DNA from: Aphrophora alni
Lineage: Eukaryota > Arthropoda > Insecta > Hemiptera > Aphrophoridae
Direction of reading: 5' to 3'
DNA length: 64,000 nucleotides
Assembly (NCBI GenBank): GCA_963513935.1
Contig: OY740769.1
Coordinates: forward strand, 34,065,120 to 34,129,119
The notes under the pieces are model-generated. The model was not told the DNA's origin, ran no database searches, and saw nothing but the letters and a program-made list of their open reading frames with translations. This document shows positions 1 to 13,472 of the stretch, piece after piece (the stretch's first letter is position 1; each line of letters begins with the position of its first letter). The translations under genes were made by a program, and so were the position numbers.

Positions 1-1329
1 AGAAGATTAAAACAGATACCAAACAGATTCAAACAGGTTTGAACAGATACTATTTTGTTAGGGGCATTCCAATTGTCTTGAGCCGTCAAAAAATGTTTAA
101 AGCGGTCATGTCGAGTTAACTGAACATAAAAATCCATTACCTTACTTTTATTCTACTTTTCTCTTTATTTTCTATCATTTCTTACCGTCTGTCAACGAGA
201 ATTGTTTGCGACCAAGCAACCGGATTTCCACCGCCTTCTTGCTTAATTCTCAAGCGGAACATAGGGCAGTAATTGTATTCCAACGAACTCTGTTTGGTAC
301 ATCGGACTTAATGATGATCCATTTACCCCCATTATCTTAACCTATTTCATTGAGAGCCTTCCAGTTCTAGCGGTCTTCCCCTTCTACATTTTCATCTCGA
401 GTTATATTGCTATTCCTCAAAGTACCCGATCTACCTCCAATTTCCTCGTAACATATTAAATTCACTATCTTTCTTTAAACATTTACTGATCTTCTCTGAT
501 CATACAATTTTAAATTTTTTTGTGAGACCTGGTGGTAAAAGATTACAACTTACGTAATAGCTTTCGTTCCTTTCGTTTAATCGCATCCATAGAGCAGCAC
601 TAATATCATTGTTTTTTTTTCCATTTGATCCTTGTGTTTTTTGCTTTGAGCGCCAAACGTTGAATATGGAGTTTTTAGAAAAAAAAACACGCCACATTCT
701 TTTTCCATCATAATTCTTTTATCATCTTCTGAGCCTCCTTTATCAGATATTATTGAGTTTTGTAATACGAGTTGCAGTAATCAACTTGCGATTCTCAAAG
801 TTGATCGCAAGGAATTTATATTTGGTGTGTTTGCCTTAAGTTTCACTTAAATTTAGTTTTCTTTAAAATTGTTGTTTGTTACTTGGTATCAGCCATATAG
901 CCTATATAACCTGTCAAATCCAAATTTTTCAGGTGTTCAAAGACCTTCTTTCAATGGATTCGCCTTCCCCCAAGTATAATACAAACTTAATTTTATTATT
1001 AAGTCTCGCTTTTCAAAAATAATTTAATTATAAATATAATTGAATACATGTCTTCAAAAATTTCAAAATTTGATTTCTTCTGTTTAAATACATGGGTTAT
1101 GTCATAAAAAAAAAAAACATTGATGAAGTAAAACATTTACTTATAAAAAATGTACTTACGTAAATTAAAAATTGTGTTTCAAAATTATAAATGAGTAAAA
1201 ATCAAATTTCGCGCTTGAAATAGACATACTTTGTTATAGTGCATTTTATATAAGACTAAAAAATTATTAATATATAACTAAAATACCGTCGAATAGACGG
1301 CTAGAACATAAAAATTCCCACTCGTCATT

Positions 1330-1490
1330 CTTCTAGCCTTCTAACCAGAGTTCACTTCTATATTGTAACTTCCCAATATTCCCACGAAGCTGGGTCAAAT
1401 CCGTCAATTTTGAGCTCCCATTGGGATTGAAGCTGGAACCTCTCACCCGTGAAGCCAGAAAACTAACCATTAGCTCTGATTGCTCTGAAT
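1330..1490 (-). repeat. tRNA-derived SINE remnant (family 2)
   Basis: Read on the minus strand, the copy has an A-box-like GAGCTAATGGTTAG (about 1462-1476), then a B-box-like GCTTCAATCCC (about 1423-1433), then a body with TTGACCCAGC and a TCGTGGGA block, ending in CTCTGGTTAG. The body matches a second copy at 49.4 kb in the same order. A pol III tRNA-derived SINE is the best explanation. The 66-codon minus ORF over it is incidental. Confidence 0.5.
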
Positions 1491-2844
1491 ATTTTACTCT
1501 CCATACATGAAACTGTTCCGTAATTATAAGCAAACCTTTTTAATGTTTGTGTATCGTTAACTTAAATTCAGAAATTGTCATAACCTGACCATCTTTTAAA
1601 TTTTAATTCATTTCAACAAATTTACTTTATCATTACTAGAAGTTAATGCTTTAAGTACATAGAGTGTACTCCAAAAATCGCTTTAGATGTTTTTATTTTG
1701 AATTACAAACATTTTTGTTGAATGGCACCTTAGTTGAAGTAATTTAGAAGGTGTTTTAAACTTCGTGCGTTCACAAGTCCATGATCTAAATTTCACCTAA
1801 AACAAAACCCACGTCGAGTGTTTTCATAAGTCATCAGAGAATGAAAAGAATCTAAAAACTAGAATGAATGGACGAGTAGAAAGAACCATTGCAAAATTAT
1901 GAATGGGAAGTACGGAAGGGGGAGGGGGAACTGTTCATTCATGCTTTGATATGCATAGGAGGAAGTATTGAGTTACATGGGCAATGAGTAATCGCGTAGG
2001 CATAGCAGAGTGTTCTACTTACACAGTATTCAGACTGTACACCTATAAGCAAACGTGTCAAGTATGATGAGCTTTAAATCTCTGAACTGATTTCTTTTCT
2101 CCACCTTTCCATTTATTTATGTAATATATCAATGTTTTAAATAAGTAGTACTACAATGATAAAACGACAGAATGGTGTGGTGCATCTGTTACAGTGCTTA
2201 GAATATATCATGCAAACACTTATGATTTTATATGTAGCTAACATACTTTGAATTTTAGACATATATGCAACGCCAAATTTTGGAAAAGTTCAATTTATTG
2301 TTCGTAGAAATCAGGAAATCATTACGACTATGGACGGTTTTCAATTACTTCAGATTATAAGTTGTGTTTTATCTTTTATTTAAATAAGTATAAATACCTT
2401 TATTTCATATTAACAATTTCAAATATCTGTTTTTTAGAAATAATAGTTTGGATATTTATGAACATAATTCCCGGCTTAATAGGTCAACATTTTTATTCTG
2501 GAGTATCCTTAAATTCAAACTCTTATACACGGCACAGGTTTTTAAACAAGTTTCATCAAAATCGGTTACAAAAAAATATTGTAATTTTATTTTGAGATAT
2601 AAATGTGCCCGGTACATACAAACCGATGTAGAATTCCAATTTATCATTTTAAGTTATATAAATTATATGCACTTCACCAAAATCGGAAAATAATTCAAAA
2701 TAATAATAATAAATTGGATGATGGGTCTTATTTACATCACCCTTTTACATTAAACCATTTTAACAAATGCTAATTTTGAGATTACCTTTTATTCAGGTAA
2801 CAGACGTTCGGACGGATAATTTTTTCCTTTGTTCCGGAAAAAAA

Positions 2845-2945
2845 CGCCTTATAAAAAAAGGAAGAAGAAATTACAAAATAAAGACTCCTGGCTCTTGAAT
2901 ACTCTAATTGCGTCAAGGGTCGAAAGAGTACAAAAGGAAATGTCG
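2845..2945 (-). repeat. Dispersed SINE-like repeat (family 1), partial
   Basis: Carries the core block of the family: a GGAAGAAGAA tract, then AATAAAGACTCCTGGCTCTTGAATACTCTAATTGCGTCAAGG with a following GGTCGAAAGAG (shown in pieces). About 14 other copies occur in this window. Only the part distal to the tRNA-like head is present. Confidence 0.5.
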
Positions 2946-3984
2946 CATCTAAAAAATACGTAATGCATTTAAAACATATTAATCTTATTATGTTGATTTT
3001 GTTTTGTTTTTCATATAACTGACAAATATACTGACTATTTCCAATTGGTTTGCCACTTTTGTTTTCATAATTATTTTGAGGTTAGGTTAATAATAATAAA
3101 TAATAAATCTACTTTAAATCAGTAGCTTAATATTCAGCATAATGGAGAGAAAAATATCTCCCGGTTTTAGAATTGTTTTTGGAAACCAAGTTTCAAGAAT
3201 TTGTACGTTTCAAATAATTATTAGGCAAATAGGATTTAAGTAACTCAAAATGTTAGCACCTGGCATAAAAACAAAACAATAATTCAATTTTTGAAACGAT
3301 TTAGACAACTTTTTGTAGCCTTTAATAGTTAACCAAAAATCTATATGTCATCTTCCATAAAAATATATCATTAGTAATCTATAACAATAATGTCCCAACC
3401 CTAATTTTGGAAATACATTTCAAATGGCAATGTTTCTTCTCAAAGTTTACGTTGTACCTTATATAAAAGGTCATTGAAAGACAAAACAAACATTAAAAAA
3501 AATTCTAAATACACTGTTTTTGAATGGTACCCAAAGTTTATTTTTTAGTAGTTTTTTTATTGGAGAAAAATATGTTAAAGGTAAAAGGAAAACCCCACAT
3601 TATATCAGCCTCGATAGTAAACAAACGAATAAATAATACAGACGTGTGGTAGTAAGAATGTTTTTATCTAGAACCACTGTAACATCTTACTGTAACAATA
3701 TATATAAATAGTAGTTTGTGTACACACTACATAAAGAAAATTATTATATTCTTCTTGTCTTCGTGACTCTCCGAATAGAACATAATTATTCACTTCTTCC
3801 TTACCCAGAGAGAAACAATTGTTTACGCTATGTTATTGCTTTACATCTTATATTTTTTTATACATAACACCTATCTAACCTTAAAATAAAGAAACTTGAT
3901 GTAATATTATCAGCATCCTGACTATAAATGATTGAGTAATTGATAGCAACTCAGTGAGTGTATTAACAGGGATAATTCTATATA

Positions 3985-4170
3985 TTACTGCAGGTGAAGC
4001 TGTGTCGGATTCCCACGGTCTGGGACCAGCTGCCCCCTCCCCTCCTTCTGCACTCTGTCTCTGTCTTTCTCTCTCTCTCTCTGTCTCTCTTAGCTACCTG
4101 AGTCCATACCTCCATCCTCTGTCAGGCATTCAGCATTCACTCCGCTCTCGACACCAGTGTCGTGTGTTTG
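3985..4170 (+). other. GC-rich, pyrimidine-rich block, possible orphan exon
   Basis: A sharp compositional island in AT-rich DNA. It starts right after a good acceptor-like ACTGCAG at about 3986-3992 and runs through a (CT)n stretch to about 4165. In the frame beginning GTG AAG CTG TGT it is open for about 35 codons, then stops. No donor site or upstream exon could be tied to it. It could be an exon fragment, an untranslated first exon or a transposon scrap; I do not recognise it. Confidence 0.25.
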
Positions 4171-4220
4171 TAACTTTAAAACTTGTATACAAATCTTTCT
4201 CTCTTATTTTCTTGTTTTAA

Positions 4221-6475
4221 ATTACTACAAAAATATCTATTTACTGATATTCAAAAACCTCATTGTTTGTAAGAAAGACGTGTAAATTCAATATAGTTTA
4301 TTTTGGGCTTTTTAAGTTTTACAGAATTATTTGTTGCGATGTAATATGATCAGGGGCTAAGTAATTTGGGACAGTCTTTATTTTTCAACCTCTGTCCCAA
4401 TTATTTGTTTAGCCTTCGTCAGAAAAAAAGTCACAAGTATTTCTCATTTTCCAACAAAATTATTTCAGTAATCGAATATCAATACACGCTTGAATGATTG
4501 ACAAGATTGTTCTTTTTTTTCCTTTAAGACGATGATGAGGTTTTTTTTCTCCTTTTAAAACAAAAAGGAAGAAGAAATAAAAATTTAACAAGTAGAACTT
4601 TACACAATAGTAAAATGTTAACGACTCACGGCCATTTTATTGTCGCGACAATATATTTGTTTTACAAGTTTGGTATTACTTTTTTTCTATAGTAAACTCT
4701 CAACTTTATTATTTTTTTCTTAATGTTTAGTGTAAATCAAAACTATGATGTAGCTTAAAGCTAAGGATTATAATTCTACCCTGTCACACACATACAAACA
4801 TAACGGAATACTGAACCCTTAAAACTTTAGAAATTAGCTTTTAGTGCTGGTTATTGATGGTCTTCCTGATGTCAGATCAAAGGACCGTCGAAGTTAAATA
4901 TTGTGTTTAAGATTTTCGTAGTATATCCATTTTGAGCCCTATAGGTTTTTTTCATGTTTACAATATTTAAGTTTTTATGACATTTAGAATTGATTTTTAA
5001 AAACTTTTTCTTAAAAATCTGTGTTTATTGATTTTGTTGTTGTTCCTATATAATACCCGTGACACAACATTTGGAGAAAGATGTCATTCAAAAAACACAA
5101 AAATTCAATTTTCTCTCAATTGTCTCCAACTATTTTGATAAAATTTTATCAAATGTACCTTCAAACGACTGAAACAAAATGCATTGATTGTTAATTCTAA
5201 AATGACGTTTTGGTCATTATTTGTAAACCACCAATAATAAAACCGTCCTAAGTTTTGAAATAGGATCTAGATTTACGTAAAAAATTAAGATTAATCCATT
5301 GTACGAAATTGTGAGCAAAAGAAAATTACTGTTTGGCAGTAATTGGGAAAATTTAAAAAGCAACTTGACCTCCGTTGTTATGAATTCCACTTCAACCAAT
5401 TACCAACTACGCTTAACGACTTTATGACACGAACAAAACAAGTGGAGATTCTATTTGAATATGACCTACGTCAATGGGTAGTTGAGTTGCGCAGGTACGT
5501 GTGTAGGGATTAGAACTAGATTTCATTAGGAACGCTGTTGTCTTCCACCACTTCAACTACTGGGGGGGGGGGGATTTATGAATAGAACTTCTTCGATTCC
5601 TTAGATTGACTAGATCAGCCTTAGGTTCCGTAGATCTCCAAAATTTAGAAACAGGTCTTGTTTTACCAAATTAATTTGTTTAAGGAGCATCTTAAAGGAT
5701 CAATAATCAACTTAAAGGATAATAATCTATTAAGGACCTTAATAGAACAACAGCTGCTCAGATATTTGATTAATTAAAATGAAACATTTCCATACTTTGC
5801 GGAATTAGATCCATTTTCGTTTCTTTGCTGACGCAAGATAAGGTTACTTCAGTTATTGCCCTTGATGAACTCTTCACATAGAGTTCCTAAATTTGGTCGA
5901 AACCAAGAATATTTTCATCACAGATAGTAAAATAGGGGAAAAAACAATATGTGCTCAAGAAATGTTATTTCCCCACAACTTTCAAGGAACCTCTCTCCCT
6001 TGATTTCATTTAATTAAAAGAGCATATTAAGAAATTATTTTACCATTCAAAGGAACTAACTTTTCAAGGTGACTGTAATGTCTACAGAGTTACCAACCTA
6101 CAATTGTATACGGTCATTTCCAAACATTAAATGATGTTCGATATTTCTTTGAAAAGTTCTCGCTTTTACAGGTTAACACGTTGGTATTTGAAGACCGTAA
6201 CATTAGGCTAATAGGTCTAACTCTGTTGATTGTTTAGAAACGTCAGAAGTCGCCCAAAATGATTCTGTCAACGAGTATTGGGGTGGTATTGTCTTGCCAC
6301 TGTCATCTGAATTAGTTAGGGCTCGTAAACCACCCCCTGAGTACTTGGGTGGTGAGGTAGTTGTACATTCTTATTGTAAATATATTTACTTTAATGGTAA
6401 TTAAATAATGGAGAAATCGTCAGAATAATTTTGTTATTTGTGGATAGTGTGACTGACTATATAGTTCTATTTAAA

Positions 6476-6532
<57 letters not shown>

Positions 6533-7252
6533 TGTATATATATATAACTAAACATTTGGTGGTAGCCTATCTGCTATAATTTTGTTTGATAAACATTTTA
6601 AATGTTAACATTTTTGTCAAAATCTATCCCCGAACAGCATAACCTAAACATATCGGTCTTCATCTTAAAATAAAATGCCACTTCCGGATAATTAAAATGA
6701 ATTGTTGTAGTCACGTTAAATTTCTTCTTTGTTACAATATAAATTACTTCTTTATTATAATTTTCTTTTATACGTGACTTAGCTCGTGTAAACCATAAAC
6801 AATTTTTTTTTTTTTAAATGTTCGATTTGTTTTAGTCAATTTTCTAAGACAAACAATTCGACCTTCATAGACGGAGTTCATTATTCATGTTCACTTTTAA
6901 CTCATAATTCCCAAACCAGTATTTTTCAACCATACATTTTGTTTACTTACTCTTTGGATTTGTGTATCGTTGTGCAATTCTAAGTTTATTTTCTAACATA
7001 AAATGGCATTCTAATGACAGCGGTTTAGGTTCACATTAGTTTCATTGCAATTGCTCCCAAACCATAACTTTCTTTTACTTGCGGTATGACACAATTCTTT
7101 ATGTTTGTCTGTGTAAGTAACACATTTGTGTTCCTCCGCACGGTAACTTTCAAACGAGTTAACCGATTTTGGAGAAATTCGATATACAGGTTTGTTTGTT
7201 CAATATCTTTGATACGTTAGTTAAGTAGCAAGATCGATCAACCTGTTTCGTA
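4221..7252. other. Intergenic, no gene seen
   Basis: AT-rich and without a supportable gene. It contains a 12-G run near 5562-5573 and a long (AT)n tract near 6.5 kb. A short GGCGAT/AAGGAAGAAG fragment near 4.52-4.58 kb may be a scrap of repeat family 1. Confidence 0.55.
6480..6546. repeat. (AT)n microsatellite
   Basis: About 50 bp of uninterrupted alternating AT, then ACTG and another short (TA)n tract. Confidence 0.95.
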
Positions 7253-7417
7253 ATGGCCGACACATTCTCAACAGATAGAATCACATTTAGCTATCACTCC
7301 CAGCTGAATGTTTCTGTTGATCCTCCACTAGTTCACATCAGGAACGTTTGGGACGAGGACGATACAGAGAACCTTTTCATCGGTATCGCCATCACAGTTG
7401 GGGAACCAGACAACTAA
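7253..7417 (+). CDS. Small ORF of 54 codons, unknown
   Basis: ATG to TAA with 54 sense codons, starting MADTFSTDRITF and ending AITVGEPDN. The stretch is clearly richer in G and C than its flanks and uses a varied, non-repetitive residue set, which is unusual for chance ORFs in this DNA. No signal peptide, membrane segment or known motif is visible. It could be a domesticated fragment, an exon with unmarked borders, or a remnant of a mobile or viral gene. No neighbour helps. I do not recognise it. Confidence 0.25.
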   Translation: MADTFSTDRITFSYHSQLNVSVDPPLVHIRNVWDEDDTENLFIGIAITVGEPDN

Positions 7418-10400
7418 AATTTGTACCTTAGGAATGTCTTTCCACCAAGGGTTTCAATGACTCACTAAATCAGCACGTTTCAGGATATTAAAAAACTCTG
7501 AAGGCTTAGTAATTAGGATGAGCTTAATTTTAGATTCTCTCCTCATACTTATTTTTACTTACCATACTTACGTAAAACTGATAATAGAATGGACTATTTG
7601 ACATCAATTCATTGATTGGTTCATGTTTTACGACATAAGTAATTGAAAATAGCATTTTTCAACATATCGATGTCTCTGGTTCTGTCGGGAAGCACCATAA
7701 TTGACCAGTAGATTTGAAATCAGGAATAGAAGATCCTTGTACTATATATATATAAAAACTATATTAAAATGAACATATCAATAAAATTCAATAATTATGT
7801 CTTTAAAAAGCGCTTATCCATATATTAAAAAGAGTTATTGCTACACCTTATTTTAAGACTAACCAACAGCTTACATCTGACTTAAGTTGCTAAATTCATA
7901 AACCTAAGAAACTGTCCATTGGTGTCTCTTAAAGCCTGTTTGTAGCACTCTCTCTTTACTACTAACACTTATGTTTTTTTCTTTTTAATCTTCGAACTAA
8001 CCCCCTATTGTCGAGCAATTGAACTACCTCCATATTCGAGTGGTGGTGCAGTCGTTCCTCTTGCTTTTAGCGATCCTTCTTATTTTCACATCTACTCTAC
8101 CTTTCTTTAGATCTCTGTGTAGGTGTGTATTACATAGACACCAATGAGGATTAGCGATATTCATCAGTATAATATAAAAATAACTAATAATAGATTTTCA
8201 TACAACAACCCTCTGTGTACTTAGGTCTCTCAGATGGCTTTCATCGGGTAATTGTGTGGTTAGCCTATCTAGTTTACATTTTCGTAATTCTAGCACGTCC
8301 AATCATTATTTACTAATCTTACCTCCACAACTAACCTCCCGACGTTGAGTAAACACAGTAAGTTTTGATTGAATTTACAACCTCTTCAAATAAAGCTAAA
8401 ACACTACCCACTACAACTATCGAAGACTCCTTGCTCATGTAATCTGTAGAGATATCATAGACAAATTAAATTCGATTAAAATTTGGAGATTTGAATTCTG
8501 TATAAAATAGTAGGCATAGATACACATTATAGTACAAAATGTCAACATTATTGTTAATAAGACTCTGCAAGATTTTGATATTCTTAAAGATAGTTACACG
8601 AGGCCCAGAAACCGACAGAAGCGAAGCTAGAATATACTGTTAAATATAAATACAGCTGTCTGAGACACCAGTATGAGAGTATTGATATTTACTTTAATAG
8701 ATTCAATAAACTTGTCAAATGGTGCTTATCATGACAAGGCTTGAGTGGGGACCTCATGCAATTATTATAAGTTGATTGGGGGAAATTATACTGACAAAAT
8801 TTCGCATAGACATTATATTAGTCCATACTTTATGAGAAGACCAAAACATACAACTCTATTCTAGAAGGGTGTGGAAAAGGGTGGTGGGTGGTTAGCCAAA
8901 ATCTTGGTTTCTCATTGATTCTGTAATTATTCATGTTATCCTAAGCTGTCCAATTTTTAAAAAGTAAAGTTATCTACAATTAATTTTCTATTGAAAATTT
9001 TATGTAGTTTCAATATTTAAGATCAATATGAATATAATACAAAATTATCAAGTTATCATTTATGTACAGAAAAAAAGGAAATACAATTTTATTTATATAT
9101 TCGTTTTATTATCTAAATTTACTCTATTATAACGGATTTAATTTAAACAATAATTATAATTTTAATCGACAAAATATTGGAATATTAAGAGATTTTACTT
9201 TTGGAGCCGATATGGAAGCCTATAGACTAGATAAAAGTTGTATTCGGTTAAAATATATTTGGTTTATATTTAAAAATAACGGAAACAATGCACTTTGAAT
9301 GCTCAAAATTCCAGGAATCACAAACTCAATTTAAAAAAAGTAGGTGTTTAATATAATATTAAAAAAATATATATAGGGCATACAGTTACCTAAAATTTAC
9401 ATTATTTGTGCAATTCAGTACGATGAAAATTATCCGAGTTATTAAGCAGCGCAATAACTCTCCCTGGTGATTACGTCCCAGAGGGCGAAAAAAATTATTC
9501 CGTATTAATGGCGACTTCTAGATATGAAATTTCTTCTTTTTTGTTCGTGCTCCGAACCTTGATTCTATTTTTCTATGCTTATATGGAATAAGTAAAATAT
9601 ATGGAGATAAACTGCCCACTTGAGCAATATGGAATCAAAGTCACAACCACTAAAAGCATTTCTTAGCACAAATGGATAGCAAATAAATAGTTGCCGAATT
9701 ACTCCAATGGGTAAGTCATATGGACATTTCAGGGTTTAAATTGTTTCCATGGGAGAAATTAATAGAATTTCTATATTAAAGTTTATAAATAGAGAATTTT
9801 GGCAATAATAATAATAATTCTTCCAGAAAATATTTTATTTGGTTGAAAACTCCTTCAACTACTTGAGTATGCATCCTTACGCATCGTTGTGTATACAGAT
9901 TTGTATGTCAAGGCCTTTAAGGTAAGTAGTCATATTGATCTACGTTTAATAGCATACTTTAATAAAAATCGTTCATTTAATTTTTAAATACAGTACAATG
10001 AATTATTATTGTAGAAGGATATTTCTTATTTGTAGTTATAGTAATAAAATATTAATGTATTTATCAATACATTTAATTAACCTGAGTCAATAAGTTTCTT
10101 TTTTTACAGGTTGTTAAATTCGTACGGACAATAGATTATTTACTTAGAATTAAACATGTTTTGAACTCGTGTATTAAAATAACTGTGCACAAAAATTTCA
10201 ATGTTTTTATCAGACATTTATACATAGAGTAAATCAAAAAAATAAAACATAAGTATATATTTAAAAGGAATGTTGAGTCATATATATATATATGACTCAA
10301 CATTCCTCCACAAAAAATGAAAATGGAATATTGAAATATAATAAAAATGCAGTTGTCAGGATTTGTCAATATTTACTTTTATTTTATACTTTTCAGCTAA

Positions 10401-10835
10401 TTTTAGGCCTATATAATAAACCTTAAAATTTTACTAAATTATGGTCGAAACCACTTGACTTTAATATATTCAACAGTCCATTTTCGACGATAATTCTTTG
10501 TTGAATGTCATCTATTTCTTTGTTGAGCTATAACCAAATAACTTGGATAGATTTTGTTTTGTTTTAATTTTTAAGATAGTAAAAAATATGGGTCAGACCA
10601 AAACAGGTTCTAACGTTATTGAACCAATTGTACTAAATTAGTCTTTAATCCTTAAATATACAAACTAAATATAATAATCAGCAGCTTACAAAATTATAGG
10701 TACTGAGGTCATCAGTTCTAAGAAAGAATAATTACTGAAAATATATTAATCAGATTTCAATGAAACCATGGGTGAAATATGAACATGAGTAATGAAACCA
10801 GTTTGACGAATATGTCTGGTTTGCCACCAAACAGG
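7418..10835. other. Intergenic, no gene seen
   Basis: AT-rich sequence up to the retrotransposon target site. The 78-codon ORF at 9062-9298 is mostly Asn/Tyr/Phe/Leu-type codons expected from AT-rich DNA and lacks splice or promoter support. The palindrome at 10.27 kb is listed separately. Confidence 0.55.
10266..10307. repeat. 42-bp perfect palindrome
   Basis: The half-site AGGAATGTTGAGTCATATAT plus a final A (10266-10286) is followed immediately by its exact reverse complement (10287-10307), with no spacer. The centre is (TA)n and the arms contain TGAGTCA. Confidence 0.95.
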
Positions 10836-10839
10836 GTGC
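10836..10839. repeat. Target-site duplication, left copy
   Basis: GTGC directly precedes the TG that opens the 5' LTR. The same four bases directly follow the CA that closes the 3' LTR. Confidence 0.85.
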
Positions 10840-12740
10840 TGTAGCAATCAGTAGAATAAATCTGCATTTTTGTTATCGACAGTCCACTCGCCGTCCCTCT
10901 TATCTTCCCTCTCTATATCTGTCTCTATCTAAGTGCAAAAGTACAACGGCAGGCCTGCCTAGCGGTTCTAATACCCATGGCCAGTCTATCTGAAATAACC
11001 CACGATGTTCTACATTTCATAGCTCCGTCTGATATAATTTTTTTTTTCTGGTTCTCAAAAATTTACAGCTCAGTTTGTTCTAAACATGTTAAGTTACAGT
11101 TTTGTGCGTTTTAGTCTAAAATGTTAAATAAATTATTATTTTCACGGCACAAGTTCACGTGCTCCGCGACAGGATTTTCCAGGTATTTCAGCTTTACAGA
11201 TTTTATCATATCTTAAATTTTGTTAATGCTTTAAAATATTTTGTTAATTATCATATATTCTTTAAAATATGTATTTCATGTTTTATTCAATATTCAATGT
11301 TCTTTTTGAAACTCAATGATTATAAAAATTTTCTTTTCTTAAGACATACTTTACAAAACCTTACAAAGGCACATTTTGAGTTTTGAACAATTATGTGAAA
11401 TAGGTGCAAACTAATGTTGAACATTAAATGATCAGAATATCTTATTGAACATGTCAAATATAAAACAATTGGAGAAATCTATTCTAAATCAGAAAATTTC
11501 GTTTTACAGACTTTTGCAGATTTTTGCAAGTCTTATACAAGCTTTGTTTTACACAAAACTAAATATATATAAATGGATTTATAATCATCTAAGAAGCTTT
11601 TAATTACAATCTTAACAAATTTCTGTTATACTATCAATTTTCTTTAATTTTGACAAATAACCAGATAATTGCTTTAATAATGAACATTAATGCTACAACA
11701 TGTCTGATTTTGCACAGACGCTAAAAAACATGTTTTTTGCTATAGCTAATACGCTGGTAGAAGAAACACAGCTAAAGATCTAAACATGTTTCGTCCTGTT
11801 AACAAAACACGTTTTGTTCAACATAGCTTCAGAGTTTCACGTGCACAAAAGTGATGTTACAAAAAAACTGACTTTATAGAACTTTAATTAAACTCATATT
11901 GTATATGTGCCTAAATTTACTTCAACGAATATGTTTTTCTTAAAAACTATTTTTTTAGACGTAGACTTGTGTAATTAATTATAAAATATATAAAAAAAAT
12001 TATTGGGTGGAGCCTGCATGCAAACTTTCGGTCCTAACAACCTCCAAGAGGTTATTCTCTAAATTAAAATAATTGACGTCAATTTAAAAATTTAATATTC
12101 AAAATTTTCTTTTCTTTTCTTTTAAAATAAACTACTCTTTTCATAATAAATTCTTTTATCTAAAACATATATATTTATTGGCCAATATAGCATTTAAGAA
12201 ATTTATCAAATAAGTAATATTATGTAACTGTTTTAAAAAAAACTATCATTTCATAAAGTCAAAAAGGGGGGAAATAAATATCAGTATCTTTTCATCTTTT
12301 TTTATTTTGTAATTTTTACATTTAAGGGCGTATAATCTTTTTTTTTTTGGATTAATTATAATCCTGTTAATTGTTAAGCTGTGCTCATTGTCTTTTGTTA
12401 AATTTTGTAACTATAAAATATATAAACTAAAAAGGGGGGATAAATTTTCAGAATCTATTGATTAATTTTTTTTATTAAATTATAATATTTTGCATTAAGG
12501 GCGTATAACTATTATTAATTATAATATTGTTAATTATAAGCTGTTTATGATAATTTTGTCTCAGGATGTCTTTCTCAGTTGTAAATGATAAAATCTGAAA
12601 CGTCGAAATTTCTTTGTTTCAATAAACTTGAGCCTTGTTAATCACTAAATTTGTTTTTGTCTTTTTAATTTTTTTTTTAATTTCTAAACATTGTTACCAT
12701 TTTGGTTCCGCCTTTCTTAAATTTAAGTCCCCTGGTAACA
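10840..12740 (+). repeat. 5' LTR
   Basis: A 1901-bp direct repeat that begins TGTAGCAATC and ends CCTGGTAACA. It has an AATAAA at 12621-12626 near the 3' end, followed by CTTGAGCCTTG, which is a plausible polyadenylation signal for the R region. Inside it, an AAAAAGGGGGG...AAGGGCGTATAA module occurs twice about 170 bp apart (near 12.26 and 12.43 kb), so the LTR itself holds an old internal duplication. The 75-codon ORF at 11159-11386 is repeated exactly in the other LTR and is incidental. Confidence 0.95.
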
Positions 12741-12746
12741 TGCATC

Positions 12747-12757
12747 TGGTAGCAGAG
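12747..12757 (+). other. Primer binding site, initiator tRNA-Met type
   Basis: TGGTAGCAGAG lies 6 nt after the 5' LTR. This is the complement of the CTCTGCTACCA 3' end of eukaryotic initiator tRNA-Met. After these 11 bases the match weakens (CGTGG instead of GATGG), so another tRNA sharing this acceptor end is possible. Confidence 0.75.
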
Positions 12758-13472
12758 CGTGGTTTATTCTAGATTCTAGTGTGGTTAAATTAAATTATAG
12801 AGTTGTTAATTTAAATTCTGGAACCGTAGTTAATTTTCAAAATTTTGCATTGGAACCATCTAAATTTAAATTCAAAATTTTCTTTGTTAAACAAGGCTCA
12901 TTTTTACGTTTTGCAGCTTTTTCAAATACTGCACAACTGTTGCTGATGAAATTTTTTTTTTTATTTATTTTAAATATTTAAATCTCTATAAATCTATAGT
13001 CTCTTTTTTTTATTATTTATTTATTTTTATAAACACTTACACAAAAACTTCTAAACCAATTTCGATAAAATTTTTTTATTATTTTGTCTGCTTAAATATT
13101 TTTTTTTTATATATATATATTTACATACACTGCACTCTAGTCATTCACTGAATTTGATCCAGACAGCGGGCTCATTCGGGAATTCCAAAAAAAATTTAAA
13201 TAAATAATAAAACCCAAAAATAGTTAGAAACAAAAAAAAACAAAAAAAAAAATATTCAAAAATTTCCTTCAAAAACTTTCTCGAGTTTTCTTTCGCTTGT
13301 CTGTATTAATTCATACTTACACACACACATATACACAAAAACTACACTACATATAGTTCTTGAGTCATTCTCTGGCTCTTTTACTTCATTTTTGTATCAT
13401 CTTAAAAGAATTTTTTTTTTTTTTTAAAATCACTTGGTTTATTTTTTTTTTTATTTATCAGCAACAGTTAAA

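Larger units (their letters stand above)
1..3980. other. Intergenic, no gene seen
   Basis: AT-rich sequence with stops in all frames. Apart from a tRNA-like SINE remnant near 1.4 kb and a short dispersed-repeat fragment near 2.9 kb, I see no coding or RNA gene. The short open frames here (for example 500-697 minus and 2362-2693 plus) have no splice signals, no recognisable motifs and unstructured composition. Confidence 0.6.
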